Source: Trochalopteron elliotii (taxonomy: Eukaryota > Chordata > Aves > Passeriformes > Leiothrichidae). Taken from it: a stretch of 64,000 nt of DNA. The stretch spans positions 1,554,657-1,618,656 of the forward strand of contig JANPWX010019821.1 in assembly GCA_024734555.1 (NCBI GenBank), in the 5' to 3' direction. Positions 10,901 through 22,606 of this stretch are shown here, piece by piece (the stretch's first letter is position 1; each line of letters starts with the position of its first letter). The notes below the pieces were generated by a model. It was not told where the DNA came from. It was given only the letters and a program-made list of their open reading frames with translations, and did no database searches. The position numbers were made by a program, and so were the translations under genes.

Positions 10901-13900
10901 TGTTAAAATATTGAGAGTAAGATAAAAATAACAAAAGGGCAGAAAATGCAGGGTTCATGTGCCATTCCATCTTATGGTAGTGCTGCTCTGAATAGTGGCA
11001 CTTCACCTGGGTAGTGACCATTGTGAAAGGATCTTCCAGTTAGAGTTTTCACCTTTTAACTCCTGCTTTCCTGTCTCAAGCCTGTATATGTGACATTTTG
11101 GAATCCTGTTTTTTCTCCCCAGTCCTCAAATGTGAGTCGAATTTTTTCATGCCACTTTTCTTTACAAATCCTGACAGATGCAAACTGTGCCATACACTGA
11201 GCATCTAAATCAAGCTCAGTACACACTAGCCCAACAGTGTTTATGCTGCCAATTAAAGGCATCACTTTTTTGAATTATACAGGGAGTGAAATGATCTCTG
11301 ACAGCTGTGAATTGCAGAAAAAGGGCTCTATTGTTCAAAGAACTGCCTTTAATATAGAGAAACCCTTGCTAAACTTTTGATTACCAAGTATGGCAAACAT
11401 TAATTGGCCATAAACTTAACAAGAATCAGTTCACTCATTCCACAACTTTTGCTCCACTCCCCCACTTTCCTTCTCATTACATCCCATTAGCCTCCCCTAG
11501 CAAGTGCTTAACTCAGAAACACCCCACCCCCCACATTCCGATGTTTCCATCCTTATGCCTTCAGCATTCTCACTATTTTATTTAGCTCTCTCAGTCATGT
11601 TTGCTCTGCCAGATGACTTCTATGAAAAAAAAACAACAACCAAAAAAAACCCAACAAAAGCCAGGCTGAGTACAGACAGCCTGGAAAACTCTCATGGATT
11701 TGTCCTAAGTCTTGTACTGTACTGCTGTGTGTCTTAAAATCCAAATCCCAGAGATGTTTTAAGAGGCAAAAAGGTCACATTTTACACCTTTGAGTGTAGT
11801 TTTCTAGTCCTTAGAGTTTCAGAGAGAAGATTAAAAATGTTACCTGAGCACTTCCTAGAAGAAAAAAAAAAGTGAAAGAGCATGAAAAGGTATTTCTTTC
11901 TTTAAACCTCATACTCTTTATGCAAATCTCACGATTGTTGGATTCCAGTTTCTTAAAAGAGTAGCAATTTTTGACAAACCTGAAGCTACACATCTAAATC
12001 CTTTTCACCTAGTATTTGCCTGGTGTTCTCTGCTGAAGATAATCATAGATTATGATAATCACAGACAAATCCACTTCAGCATTCTCCAAATAATCTTTGA
12101 ATTTTTACAGACAAACAAGAGGGTTATAAAGAGGGGGAGATATTTTTAATAAACAGCTTCAAAAAGTAACAGCACTCCTTTTCTGACTTCTCTATAAAGA
12201 CTTATTTTTTTGGGCTTGTAAAGGTCTAGGAAATATATAGAGAAATGTAGAGTGAAAAATTGGAAACAGAAGAGAACAAATGTCAGAAAATGTTACATAC
12301 TGTGATTTTGAGTAGAAATGTGACCATTATGCTAATTTTATAAATTATAAAACATATCTTATGTTCATTTGGGGTGTATATTGGCAGGAAAAGCCGCAAC
12401 ATGCTCTGCTCATGCATGTATGTGATATGGCCCTTCATGTGGAAGCAGAATTTAGATGTATTTTATGATCATAAAGTGAAATCAAGGCCATTTGTGATAG
12501 CTGCTCTGCAGACCCATGGTATTTCCTGGGCCCCTTCTGGATGAACTATCCAATTGTACAGTAGGAGGAGGGATTAAATTACATGCTGGGGGCCACAGAG
12601 ATGGGGATAGTTCACCATATCTGGTTTCTCAGTGCCTCCTGTAACAGCTGAATGAAGTTGCCCACTCTGTTTCTCTGCCATTCTTGTCATATTTTCTTTT
12701 CTTGTGTCATCATTCTGTCTTTTAGATAGTCTGCGGTGCTGCATTTTTGAGAATTTAGTGCCTCCTGTGGCTAGGACTACGCTTCTAAAATACTGTGGGT
12801 TTGTGTTGTTGATCTTACCAATAGTATCTGCCATGCAAACAGAAGAAGTGCTGCTCATAACATCTTCATGTTATGAAATCAGACATGATCAAAAAAGTGT
12901 GTACATCTTGGCTAAATCTTTCCTTTTCATATGGCTTCAGGAACTGAGGCATCTATCAACAAGTGATTTTTAAGAGGAAAAAAAAGGAAAAAAAATAGTC
13001 AGTGGGGCAGATATTGACAAATGACAGATGATGCTAACCAGTATGGCACGTCTTTTTGTTAGGTCAGAATTATAATTTTGACCTACTGCCTAGTGTTTGT
13101 GACTCATTATCACATTGTCTATGAAGAGTTCATGAGGTGTTATGTCTGCCCAGAACAAACACAGACCTGTCAGACCAGTCTCTACTTATAACTAATAATG
13201 AAGTGCCAGAATCTATTGCTGTGATCCATGGCTCTTCAGCATATCAACCAGAACAGTGCAAGTGTGGCAGTTGAAACGATAATGTGGGTTAGAATTTGCC
13301 AGACTTTTTTATTACCTGAGGTAACAAAATAAACAGTTTATGTTAGTAATTTCCTTGTATAAAGATTGACATAAATTTAACTTGAAGGTCTTTACTAATA
13401 GCTATTATTCTTATGCTCATAAATGTTTCGATTTGTGTTGTATTTGTGAAATACATATGAAAATCTTGCAGAGAGATTACTATTGATGTAACAACCAAAT
13501 ATTAAATAACAGTATACTTGCATATCTATCATGCTGAATAAGAAATGAATGTGCAAATGGCAGATACAAAGGCAGAAACTTGTTTCTGCTTTGTATTCCT
13601 ATACAGGAATTAATGTATGTCAGACATTTCTTTATGGTAGTTTTTAACAAAAATTGCTATTTGATTAAGTAAATGATCTCATGATGAAGTAATGGTTATA
13701 GAGAAATTGTCATGTTTGGAAATCAAAGTTATTTTGTGTGTTCTGCAGATACAAACTATGTCAATCTTGTGCACTAGTGCATTCTTATTTTCCACCACCA
13801 CTCCCCCCACCAAAAAATCTCTCTCTTTCATAATGTTATGAAATGTTATTGTTAAGAAAAATAGGAAACATTCCCCTTCCTTGACTCAGGCCTTTTACCA

Positions 13901-14218
13901 TGTGGAATGGACTGTCTCTTTGGGCTAGAAACTAACAAAAATATAAGAAAAGAACCTTGATAATCTTCCATCAGGAACCACATGATTTACAATTTGAGCA
14001 ATGGTAGGTAATTGTGGGTCTGCAGCTCGTCTTTTGTCTGGCTGCTCAGTGGATTGCATAGAAGTAAATAAATCTGTTATTAAGTGTGATACTTCTCACA
14101 TCAATTTAAATCACATTAGTGAAAAGGGAGTACCTTGTTGAGAGTGAAAGTCTACCAGGATAAATTCTTTCACTAATCCTGATGAAGTATATAATTAAAA
14201 AACCTTCCTCTACCAGAG
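10901..14218. other. unannotated AT-rich sequence
   Basis: No gene supported. There is a C/A low-complexity patch at 11630-11660 and a CCACC/CCCCC patch at about 13790-13812. A charged 94-codon minus-strand frame at 12574-12858 overlaps an open plus frame and has no recognised family. Confidence 0.55.
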
Positions 14219-14284
14219 CAGGTGCAGGCATTTGTGCAAGGTGCTACTCAAGTGAGATCCATGGAGTGCCTGCACCTTGCAGGC
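14219..14284. repeat. short compound inverted repeat
   Basis: GGTGCAGGCA near 14220 and GCAAGGTGC near 14238 are both complementary to parts of TGCCTGCACCTTGC near 14267. The right arm can therefore pair with either of two left arms. No known element is recognised. Confidence 0.5.
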
Positions 14285-14975
14285 AGCAGAGAGCTGACCA
14301 GGATGGGAGGGTTACTGTCCCCCTCCTTCCCTTCAGTGCACTCCAGGGCTATGGCACTGCAGAAGCAGACCACTCAGAAGGTGTTTGTCTCCAGTCAATA
14401 TGACATGACATTGGACTTTGCAACCACAACACCTGCTAAACAATATCTGTGAGAGCTTTTTGCACTCACCTGACTTGCTGAGGCTGCTGAGGCAGGAGGG
14501 GAAAAAGGGAACATCTTTTCTTTCCTCCCTATTTTTTTAAACACACTGTATTAAGAAAAGGACACAACTTGGCAGGGCTGCTGCTAATGCAGAAATTTTG
14601 CTTGGTTGGCACCAGCAGCTTTGCCAGAATTGAGGAAAATCTTCCTGCTTAGAGTTGTTAGTTTTGCTCAGTCTCACTCCAGAGAATATCCAGACTCTTG
14701 TGGACTTCACAGAATTTGCACGCTTGATCCAAGGCTGCTAATGGCTGTGACCCATGCCTACATCAAAGATTGCAGCTATAAAGTCTGTGACAGGAGAACT
14801 TGCAACAAAGAGAATGACAATGCAAGAAGAGGGTGAAAGGAAAAGAAGGAAAGAGAGGCTCCTCTGAAAGGACCTAAAACCCCTTCTATTTCCTGCTTTG
14901 AGCATGGAGTTGAATTTCCAACCTGAATTATCTTATGATCTTGTTAAGTGCTATATGTAACATCCTAACACTTTC
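14285..14975. other. unannotated sequence
   Basis: Somewhat richer in G and C than its neighbours at 14285-14510, but with no recognisable gene. A 76-codon frame at 14606-14836 begins with a non-ATG codon and matches no family I know. Confidence 0.5.
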
Positions 14976-15121
14976 CCTGGAAGTGTTCTAGGCTGGATTA
15001 GATGTGGCCTCAGGCTACTTGGTCTAGTGGAGGGTGTCTCTGATGGAACCATGGCATAGGGTTTGGTACTGGATCATATTTAAGGTGCCTTTAAATTCAA
15101 GCCATTCTGTGATTCCATGAT
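14976..15121 (+). mobile_element. CR1 LINE fragment, 3' terminal end
   Basis: The sequence follows the avian CR1 3' untranslated region. It has the GGAAGTGTTCTAGGCTGGAT block, then the CTTGGTCTAGTGGAGGGTGT block, and ends in GCCATTCTGTGATTCCATGA, a diverged CR1 tail. It is heavily 5'-truncated, as most CR1 copies are, and carries no coding sequence. Confidence 0.85.
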
Positions 15122-15256
15122 AAATAAATGGCATAAGGTGACCACAAAGTTCAGAAGACTCTGGTACTGTGTCCCAGAAGTCACTCTATTTTCTCATCAT
15201 GTTGCTCTTGTGCAGTCATGGAGAGAAAGATAAAAAGGCCACATAATTGACATTGT

Positions 15257-15330
15257 CAGGTTAATGATTGGACTTAGTGATCCTAAGGGTCTTTTCAGCC
15301 TAAATGGTTCTGTGACTCTGTGATTCTATT
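15257..15330 (+). mobile_element. CR1 LINE fragment, extreme 3' end
   Basis: A very short CR1 tail: TTGGACTTAGTGATCCTAAG, then a GGTCTTTTCAGCC-type segment, ending in the tail motif CTGTGATTCTATT. It lies about 135 bases from the previous CR1 tail in the same orientation. The spacer is not recognisably CR1, so it is probably an independent insertion. Confidence 0.8.
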
Positions 15331-17190
15331 TAATGCAGGTTCCCATTTGCATGAATGCCAATCCATGATTTGATAGTTGTACTTAGTGTCTGATCATGCT
15401 TCTATTTTTTTAGCCCTTGAGCAAAGAAGCAAGCCCCAAGAAGCTATAGACTTATCTCCAAGTGAAAGACAATGCCTAGTAATTAACTTTATTGCATCCT
15501 TTGTAGATTTTACTCAGCATTGTAAAGGAGGATAATAACTCGGCATTTCCTGCTGCACATTGTCTCAAAGACTTACAGGATAAAGACTGTGTCTGGGACA
15601 GAGCTGACCTGGATTAGTGAAAGAACCTGAGCTACCAGATCCTTTCACACAGTGCCCTGAGGGTGCATATTTGGGTCATGGGGCCTGACTTTTCTCCAAA
15701 AAACTTGCAAATGGAGAGGAAAAAGTAAAACAACACACATCTGCTAAGCAAAGTTTTCCATCAGAACACCACCATCTTCTACATGGCTGAAGCTATTAGT
15801 GGAAATAAAACACTTGAACGGAGGTATGCGTATGTGACTGTGCGTATTACAAGTTTGGGTTTGGGGTTTTTTTTTAAGCTCTAGCAATATAATTTTGGTA
15901 ATTTTCCAATAGAACAATATATTGAATTCTCTATAATAGTTTTGACAAATGTTGACCTGAGACATTGATTTTATAATATGAGAAAATCCAAGCTAAGTAA
16001 CAGCAAAAGAAACTCTGATAATTCATTTGAAAGTTTCCAGGCAATTTCTTTGCCCAAAATTCCCATACAATTTCTATGCACTAATAGAAAGGTTATCTCA
16101 AAAGAGTTCATAGAGGCAGCTGCTTGTAAATCTAAATACTCACCATTTGATGCAGATTAATATAAGATAACAAATATAAAATAAAATAAGTACTAAAAAT
16201 AATTTCTTGTGATTGTTGTGTCTGATCCATCTACAGTGAGTTTAATGCTTACTAAAGGAAAATATATGTCAGAGCTATAGTTTATGCCTACATGTTCATG
16301 GACTTCAGTCCCTGGCTCTCCCTAGCTGAGTATGAAACCCCTTGAAGCTCTGTGAGGAAGTACATTTTTCAGCTGGAAAAGTGAATCCAAATCTTTCAGT
16401 CCTGGGCTCTGAGCCAAGCAACATAGCTTTAGCTTTTCCCACATTCAGCATCTACTTGCGTTTCAATAGCAAAGCCTGGAAACTGTCAAAAAACTCTCTG
16501 GAGGTGGATCTGGTCCTTGTCTACAGCTATATTACTGACACGTATATCAGTGCTTTCAATACACTTACAGTCAAAAGGCTTTAAAGTCTGTGGAAAGTTG
16601 TATATACATCTTTTAACAAGAGAAAAACAGATGTTCTTACAGTCAATATTATGGGAGTCAGTGTGCTCTGTCTGTGTCACCGTTAGCTGCAGGTCTTTAG
16701 AAAATTGGTCTGAAAGAAAGGACTTTTTAAAATGTATATGTTTAGTAAATGAAGAGCATCAGCAAAGCTAAAATTCTCTGTGTTTTCACAAGCTGAAAAA
16801 ATCCTGCCTTCAGAGAGGGTTCAGACACAGTGGCCTCAGATGCTGCTCAGGCCCCATATTTGAGCCTTCTTTGAGTTACAATTTCCTTCTGTGTGGATGG
16901 TACAGAGCAGTGAGTAAGAACAGAATGTTTTTAGTGAGGAAGAAGTGGATGCTCACTATTAAAAGTTTAAGTGAGTGATGATCCCTATCTGATAAGAATT
17001 CCAAGCTTTTCAGTCAGTGGGAATTTTGCCATCCCTGAAGATCCTGAAATATGCCCATGCCTGCTGAAACCACAGTAAGTAAGGCAAGCTTGTACTCTTC
17101 TTCTGTCGACTCCATAAGCCTTAGAGGACACATGTTTTGAATGCAAATGATTTAACTAATATATGAAGGTCACAATTGCTACATAAATAA
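15331..17190. other. unannotated AT-rich sequence
   Basis: I see no gene or named repeat. A T-run lies around 15868-15877. Short open frames are unremarkable. Confidence 0.55.
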
Positions 17191-17272
17191 CATTTCTCAT
17201 AATTGCTGTTCTTTGGCATTAAAGCGCTTCGGCCTCAGCACCAAATATTCTTCCCAGCACATACCTGCAGCT

Positions 17273-17890
17273 ATGTCATTTGTACACAGATTGCTAACAA
17301 AAAACCCAGAAATACAGAAAATATTTGTATTCAGAGGGCATCTGCAATTAAAATCTGTGTTCAGAGCCTGTAGTTTATTAAATGTTAGCTGGCGGGAGAT
17401 AGGTTCTGCCCAGGCCATGCCACAGCTGGGCTGTTCTCCATCTCTTCACATCCCTGTCTTGACTGGCCTTGATCTCCACCAGCAGGGCCACTCATGGGCC
17501 CATGGCTTGGTCTGGCTTTGGGCCACCCCCACGGCACTGCCCAGTGCTATGGCTGTGGCTGCCCATGTGGCCCCAGCTGCCCTGCTCCTGGCTGGGATGT
17601 GGAATGGACCCTGGCTGCCAAGCCCTTCCCTGATGGACTCCCATGGGACCCCACAACCCCAGGGAGTTCCTGGCCCCATATGGCACCCTGATGGTGGCAG
17701 CTGGAGCTTCCTGGAGACCTTTTTTCCTCTGCCATTAGTTTTGTTGCCTCAGGACTCTGTAACAAAATCTCTTCTTGGAATGCATGGGAGAAAGATGAGT
17801 GGGAAACTGAGGGTGGAGAAAAAGGTGATCTGCTCTGCTTTCAGCACACAGTTGCACATCTGCCTCTGTCTCATCTTCAGGAATAAATGA
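17273..17890 (+). other. unexplained GC-rich island with a long open frame
   Basis: The stretch 17400-17720 is clearly richer in G and C than the surrounding DNA and is open on both strands. The longest ATG-initiated frame, 17273-17890, would give 205 residues. The first third is AT-rich and unlike the rest. The middle is rich in Pro, Gly, Ala, His and Trp from composition, and no domain, signal peptide or known family is visible. The block stops about 50 bases before the 3' tail of a CR1 copy, so it may be part of an unrecognised repeat. A real coding exon is possible but unlikely. Confidence 0.3.
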
Positions 17891-17937
17891 AACCAGAGGG
17901 ACTGAGATCTATGCAAAACTTGCACAAATTCCCAAAA

Positions 17938-18304
17938 CACAGAATCACAGAATCAGCTGGGTTGGAAAAGACTTCTGAGATCATGGAGTCCAAACATTGA
18001 TCAATCAGAACCATATCAAATAGACTATAGTACTAAGTGTGATGTCCAGTGGTTTCTTGAACATCCACAGCCTTTTCCTCATCCACTGGGCAGGTCACAC
18101 GGTCATAGACAAGAGATCAGGTTGGTGAGGCAGGCCCTGCCTCTCCTAAACCCCTTCTGAATGGGCCTGATACCTTGGTTGTCCTCACATGTGCTGTGTG
18201 ATGGCACTCATGATGATCTGTCCTGTAACCTCCCGTGGCACCAGGGTCAGGCCAACAGTCTTGTAGTTCCCCAGATCCTCCTTCCAGTTCTTCTTGTGGA
18301 TGCA
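17938..18304 (-). pseudogene. CR1 LINE, 3' part (tail plus internal RT fragment), dead copy
   Basis: Read on the minus strand, the element ends at the left with a CR1 tail (CACAGAATCAGCTGGGTTGG on the plus strand). About 130 bases of 3' untranslated sequence are joined near 18070 directly to the middle of the reverse-transcriptase region, so an internal segment of ORF2 is missing. The RT stretch is recognisable in protein: KKNWKEDLGNYKTVGLTLVP, then QIIMSAITQHM, matching the CR1 RT block. The frame is interrupted. The copy continues at 19386 on the far side of an inserted LTR. No activity is possible. Confidence 0.88.
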
Positions 18305-19385
18305 TGTTGGGTTGACCGTGGCTGGATGCCAGGCATACACCAAAACTTCTCTGTTCCTCCCCTTCACAGCTGTACAGGGGAGAAAATATATAATGAAGGG
18401 TACATGAGCTGAGATAAGGACCAGGAGAAATCAATCACCAAATACCATCATGGGAAAAGCAAAGTAGAATTAGAGATATTAATTGAATTTATTACTGACA
18501 AAATCAGAGCAGGATAACGAGAAGTCAGATAATACCCTGAAACTCCCTTATCCCCACCCCTCACCCTTTTCCAGCTCTACCTCCTGCCCTTCAGCAGCTC
18601 AGAGAGGTGGTAAATAAGGGTTAGGGTCAGATGTTTCCTACATTGTTCAGAGAAAGGAGTCCTTCCCCTGCTCCACCATGGGGGTCCCTTCCATGGAACA
18701 CAGTCTTCAGTGAACTTCTCCAACATCCCACAAGCAATTCTCCTTGAAGTGCTCCCATGTGGGTCACTCTTCCACAGGGTGTAGTCCTTTAAGGACAGGC
18801 TGCTCCAGTGTGGCTCCTGCGCAGGGTCACAGGTCCTACCAGAAAATCTGCTCAAGCATAGGCTCCTCTCTCCTGCAGGTCCCTGCCAAGAACCTGCTCC
18901 AGCAAGCGGTTCTCCTGGGTTCAGGGCCTCCTTCAGGAGTCCACCTGCCCTGGTGCAGGTCTCCTCCTTGGACTGCAGGTGGATCTCTGCATTCCTGTGG
19001 ACTTCATGGGCTGTAGGGGCACAGCTGCCTCATCATGGGCTGTCTGCACCATGGGCTGCAGAGGAATCTCAGCTCTGGTGACTGGAGCATCTCCTTCCCC
19101 CTCCCTCTCCACTGGCCTTGGTGTCTGCAGAGTTGTTCCTCTTGATGTTCTCACTGTGTTGTTCTCTGGCCACAATTACATCAGTGCAATAGCTTTTTTT
19201 TTTCTTTCTTAAATCTGTTACCACAGGAGTGTTACCACCGTTTCTGACTGGCCCAGCCTTGGCCAGCGGCACATTCATCTGGGAGCCACCAGGGACTGGC
19301 TCTGCAGGGCATGGAAGAAACTTCCAGAAGCTTCTCACAGAAACCACTCCTGCTATCAAAACCTGGCCATACAAACCTAAATACA
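18305..19385 (-). mobile_element. solo LTR inserted within a CR1 copy
   Basis: An LTR of about 1.08 kb interrupts the CR1 on both sides. It runs from TGTTGGGTTGACC on the left to ATACA on the right, giving the TG...CA ends expected of an LTR. ATG follows the LTR (ATGGG) and also precedes it (ATGCA). This fits a 5-bp target-site duplication diverged at two positions. On the minus strand an AATAAA lies near 18495 and a TATA-like TTTAAGAAAG near 19210, so the LTR points left. The inner part, with repeated TCC-AG-GTGGGTC-type units, resembles a long LTR common in bird genomes. I cannot name its family. No internal retroviral genes remain. Confidence 0.75.
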
Positions 19386-20080
19386 ATGGGCATCATATTG
19401 ACCAACCTCCAGTAAGCTGTTAACTAGGACTAATGATAAATAATGGGGAGTGGTTTAGTGGGCACTTCTTCCAGCTCCTTCAATACCCTTGGGTGGACCC
19501 CATCTGACACCACACACTTGTGATTATCTAAGTGGCTCAGCAGGTCACTAGCAACTTCCTCCTGGATTGCAGGGGGTCTATCCTGCTCCCCATCCCTGTC
19601 TACCTGATCAGGGAGCTGGCTGCCCTGAGGATAACTGGTCTTACTGACAAAGACTGAGACAAAGAAAGCATTAAATGCATCAAGTTTTTCCTCATCCTTA
19701 GTGACTCTGTTCCCCCTGGTGTCCAATAAAGGATGGAGATCTTCCTTGGCCCTCCTTTTGTTCATATATTTATAAAAACACTTTTTATTCTTTTTTACAG
19801 CAGTGGCCAGACTGAGTTCTAGTTGAGCTTTTGCCTTTCAAATTTTCTTTATACATAACCTAACAATGTCTTTGTACTCTTCCTGGATTGTCTGTCCCTT
19901 CTTCCAAAGGCCAGCCTAATTTTACCTTTATTTCCTGTGAAAGCTCCCTGCTCAGGCAGGGCAGCTGTCTTCCCCAGTCACTCACCTCTTGGCACTTAGA
20001 GATGGCCTACACCTTTAAGGTTTTCTTCTTAAAGTGAGTCTAGCTTTCTTGAATCCCTTTGTTATTAAGGATAGCATCTC
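19386..20080 (-). pseudogene. CR1 LINE, ORF2 segment upstream of RT, dead copy
   Basis: This is the continuation of the CR1 split by the LTR. On the minus strand it encodes an open stretch of about 110 residues (19430-19765) typical of CR1 ORF2 between the endonuclease and RT domains: NKRRAKEDLHPLLDTRGNRV, then KLDAFNAFFVSVFVSKTSYP, then VVSDGVHPRVLKELEEVPTK. The last residues before the LTR (PLPIIYH) lead, in CR1, into the KKGRKEDPGNYRP-type block found on the other side of the LTR. Frame breaks occur beyond 19765. The 5' boundary near 20080 is approximate. Confidence 0.88.
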
Positions 20081-20970
20081 TTTTCTTCAATTGTCTTCAA
20101 AATGTCACTTTCAAAAGCTTCAGCTGGAGTTTGGTGTCCACCTCTCACTGAGACATCAAATGAAGAGCTGATGCAAATCTGTTTGACTCTCCCTTGGCAA
20201 TGAAAAGATTCATCTGTGCCATCACTGCCTGCTGGCCCATACAATAGACAATTCTCTGGTGTCAAACACGGCCACCTCCTTTTCTTTCAAGCTGCAATTT
20301 TGTGCTGCATTACTTATCTTCACTTCTGAAGGCCATTCATTGCCTTCATTCTTCCTTACCTGATGTACTCCCACAGAAGTCATAGTCCCTTTTAGCAAAT
20401 ATTCTTATCAGGTAAAATGGGATGCTAAATATATCTGGCTACAGGTGCTGTTTGGAGTAATTTGATTTCAGTGGGAGACTGTCTGAGGAATGAGGGTTTT
20501 TATGCTCTTCAGACAAGGAATTGAGGTACAGATTGTAAGTGATACCCACAATCATGCAGCATATTTTTGACTGAGCTGGGAAAAAGTGCTTCTGATTAAA
20601 TTATCAGGCAGAAATAAAATGAAGAAATAAAACTAGCAGGTTTGCTTCATATGATGCAGGCTCACAGTTAAACAGTAGAATTCAATGTCAGAGAGGCCAA
20701 AAGTATTAATGGATTAAAAAAAAGATCAGACAGCTTCATGGGTGAAATCAGGTTTTATAAAATATAAACCCATATGTACAACCTCCAGTTTAGTAATTTT
20801 GTAAGCAGCAGGAAACTGGGAACTTGGTTATTGCAGGGAGATAGCTATTCTGGTCTTGCTCTGTTGTCAGCTTCTAGTAGATATTGTCAAATCTAGGATT
20901 CTGTTTGTATGTATGCATATGAATAGATATACTTTTATAGATACACATAATCTATAGATATATACATGTA
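20081..20970. other. unannotated AT-rich sequence
   Basis: The first 200 bases may be very diverged CR1, but I cannot show it. The rest has no recognisable feature. An AT-rich patch with TATA and ATAG units (20905-20972) leads into the CT tract. Confidence 0.5.
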
Positions 20971-20973
20971 TAA

Positions 20974-21021
20974 TCTCTCTCTCTCTCTCTCTCTCCCTCT
21001 CTCTCCTCCCCTCTCTGTCTC
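20974..21021. repeat. CT dinucleotide microsatellite / pyrimidine tract
   Basis: A nearly uninterrupted run of CT units with a few CCC and one G interruption, all pyrimidine on the plus strand for over 40 bases. Mirror-symmetric tracts of this kind can form triplex DNA. Confidence 0.9.
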
Positions 21022-22606
21022 AATGACCTAACACAATGTCATTTAAAAGTTTGTCCAATAATAAATAAATTAAGGCCCACCTAAGAATTAATAAATTCTT
21101 ACTGATGGGTTATGTACTTTTTGATGCAGTATATATCCAACAACTGCATCCACACAGTGAGTAAAGCAAAGAAGAAATATCTCCTCATCCAACAGGTCAT
21201 CTTTGAGTGGTTTTTGCTAGAGTAAGAGAGAAGCATTATTCCAGGTGCTCTGTCAGAAACCTTGTTTAGTCCTGGATGGAGCCAGCTGGTCTCCAGTCAG
21301 CCTGCAGTGCAGATGGAAATCTCAAAAACTGATCCACACTATCACTGATGAGACAAACCTCACAGTACAAGGCGGCAGTGCTGGATACAGCTATGGTACT
21401 GGCATTCTGAAAGCCTGTATTTGGGAGGCCCCACAGTAAATATAGAGTCATCTTGTTTTGAGAGAGGTGATCTGAGACTTTGTCTCATGCTACTATTGAC
21501 ACACAATACATTCTGGTAGCCCCAGTGCAAAGACTTCTGCTCTTCCTGCTCCTCTTAGTCACTAACATTTGTAACTTGTTTAACTGGACACATTTTTAGC
21601 ATTTAGCTTGCAATTGCCTCCCATTTGGGAGCTCCCATTTGGGAGCACGAGGAAGAAAATTGTTGACAAGACACTGCACGCTCAGGCCCATGGATGCCTA
21701 TTACGGCAGTTATAATTTGGACCAGAAGATTTAGAAACAAGGCAGTATCTTTTCAGCTTCTGCACTGGAAAGGTAATTTTAAATTGAAGCAATGTCATGG
21801 GATGCAAATAGAATGTGCTAATGAAGTCTGCTGAGTTTCAGGAAAAGATGTACATTAAGACCTTATTCTTTTTGCCCACGTACCAGGCTCCATTTTGGAG
21901 AGCCATCCCTTGCCTTGTCTGTCTTTGATGTGTTATTTTCACTGTGCTCTAGTGGCTATGTCCTCTCAGAGTAGCTGCAGTGTTTCTACATCTAGGATCA
22001 GAAGCATTCACTTGATGAATATTTGCAATATTGCAATATTTGCCACAAATATATTGGAACATATGCTATGAAATGCCTTGTTAATGGAACATGACTCTCT
22101 CTACGAACACAGCTTAAAGAATTCTCTGTATAAATTCAACTTGTTCTAGGCTGTTTTACTATGGTTGTCAAAACTCTCTGTCATGTTTTTCTTTTGGCTG
22201 CAGCTTGCTCAGCTGTCTCTTTGTGCAGGGTGAAGCTAATGGATGATTACAGAAGTTAAAACCAGGCATCCTAGAAATGGCAGAAAGGAGCTCAGTTTTT
22301 TTCATTCGTTCTGGTTTACCTCAAAATACCCTTTGGGATGTAATATTTACCCAGTTATTCTTGCTTGCTGCGTCTTTTATTTCCTCACAAGATCTTTTTT
22401 GTTGCTGTTGTTGATGGCATGTCCTAGGCCATAAAAAGAGGTGGAAGATAGTATAGATAGGAGAAGGGTGCTGTGAGTTTGATGTAACAAAGTTTTCATT
22501 GCACTACAATTTCAAAGAGAAGAAAAATCTCTTCCCAAATTAAAACTTCAGGAAAAACTTAACACAATATAAGGGCAGTAGAATTTGCTCATCTCCCCTT
22601 CCAAAT
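21022..22606. other. unannotated AT-rich sequence
   Basis: Nothing gene-like. It contains the paired palindromes at 21618-21645 and an AT-rich self-complementary patch (AATATTGCAATATT) around 22027-22040. Confidence 0.55.
21618..21645. repeat. tandem copies of a 14-base palindrome
   Basis: CTCCCATTTGGGAG occurs twice without spacing (21618-21631 and 21632-21645). Each copy has 6-bp complementary arms around TT. The function is unknown and it may be a slippage product. Confidence 0.7.
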
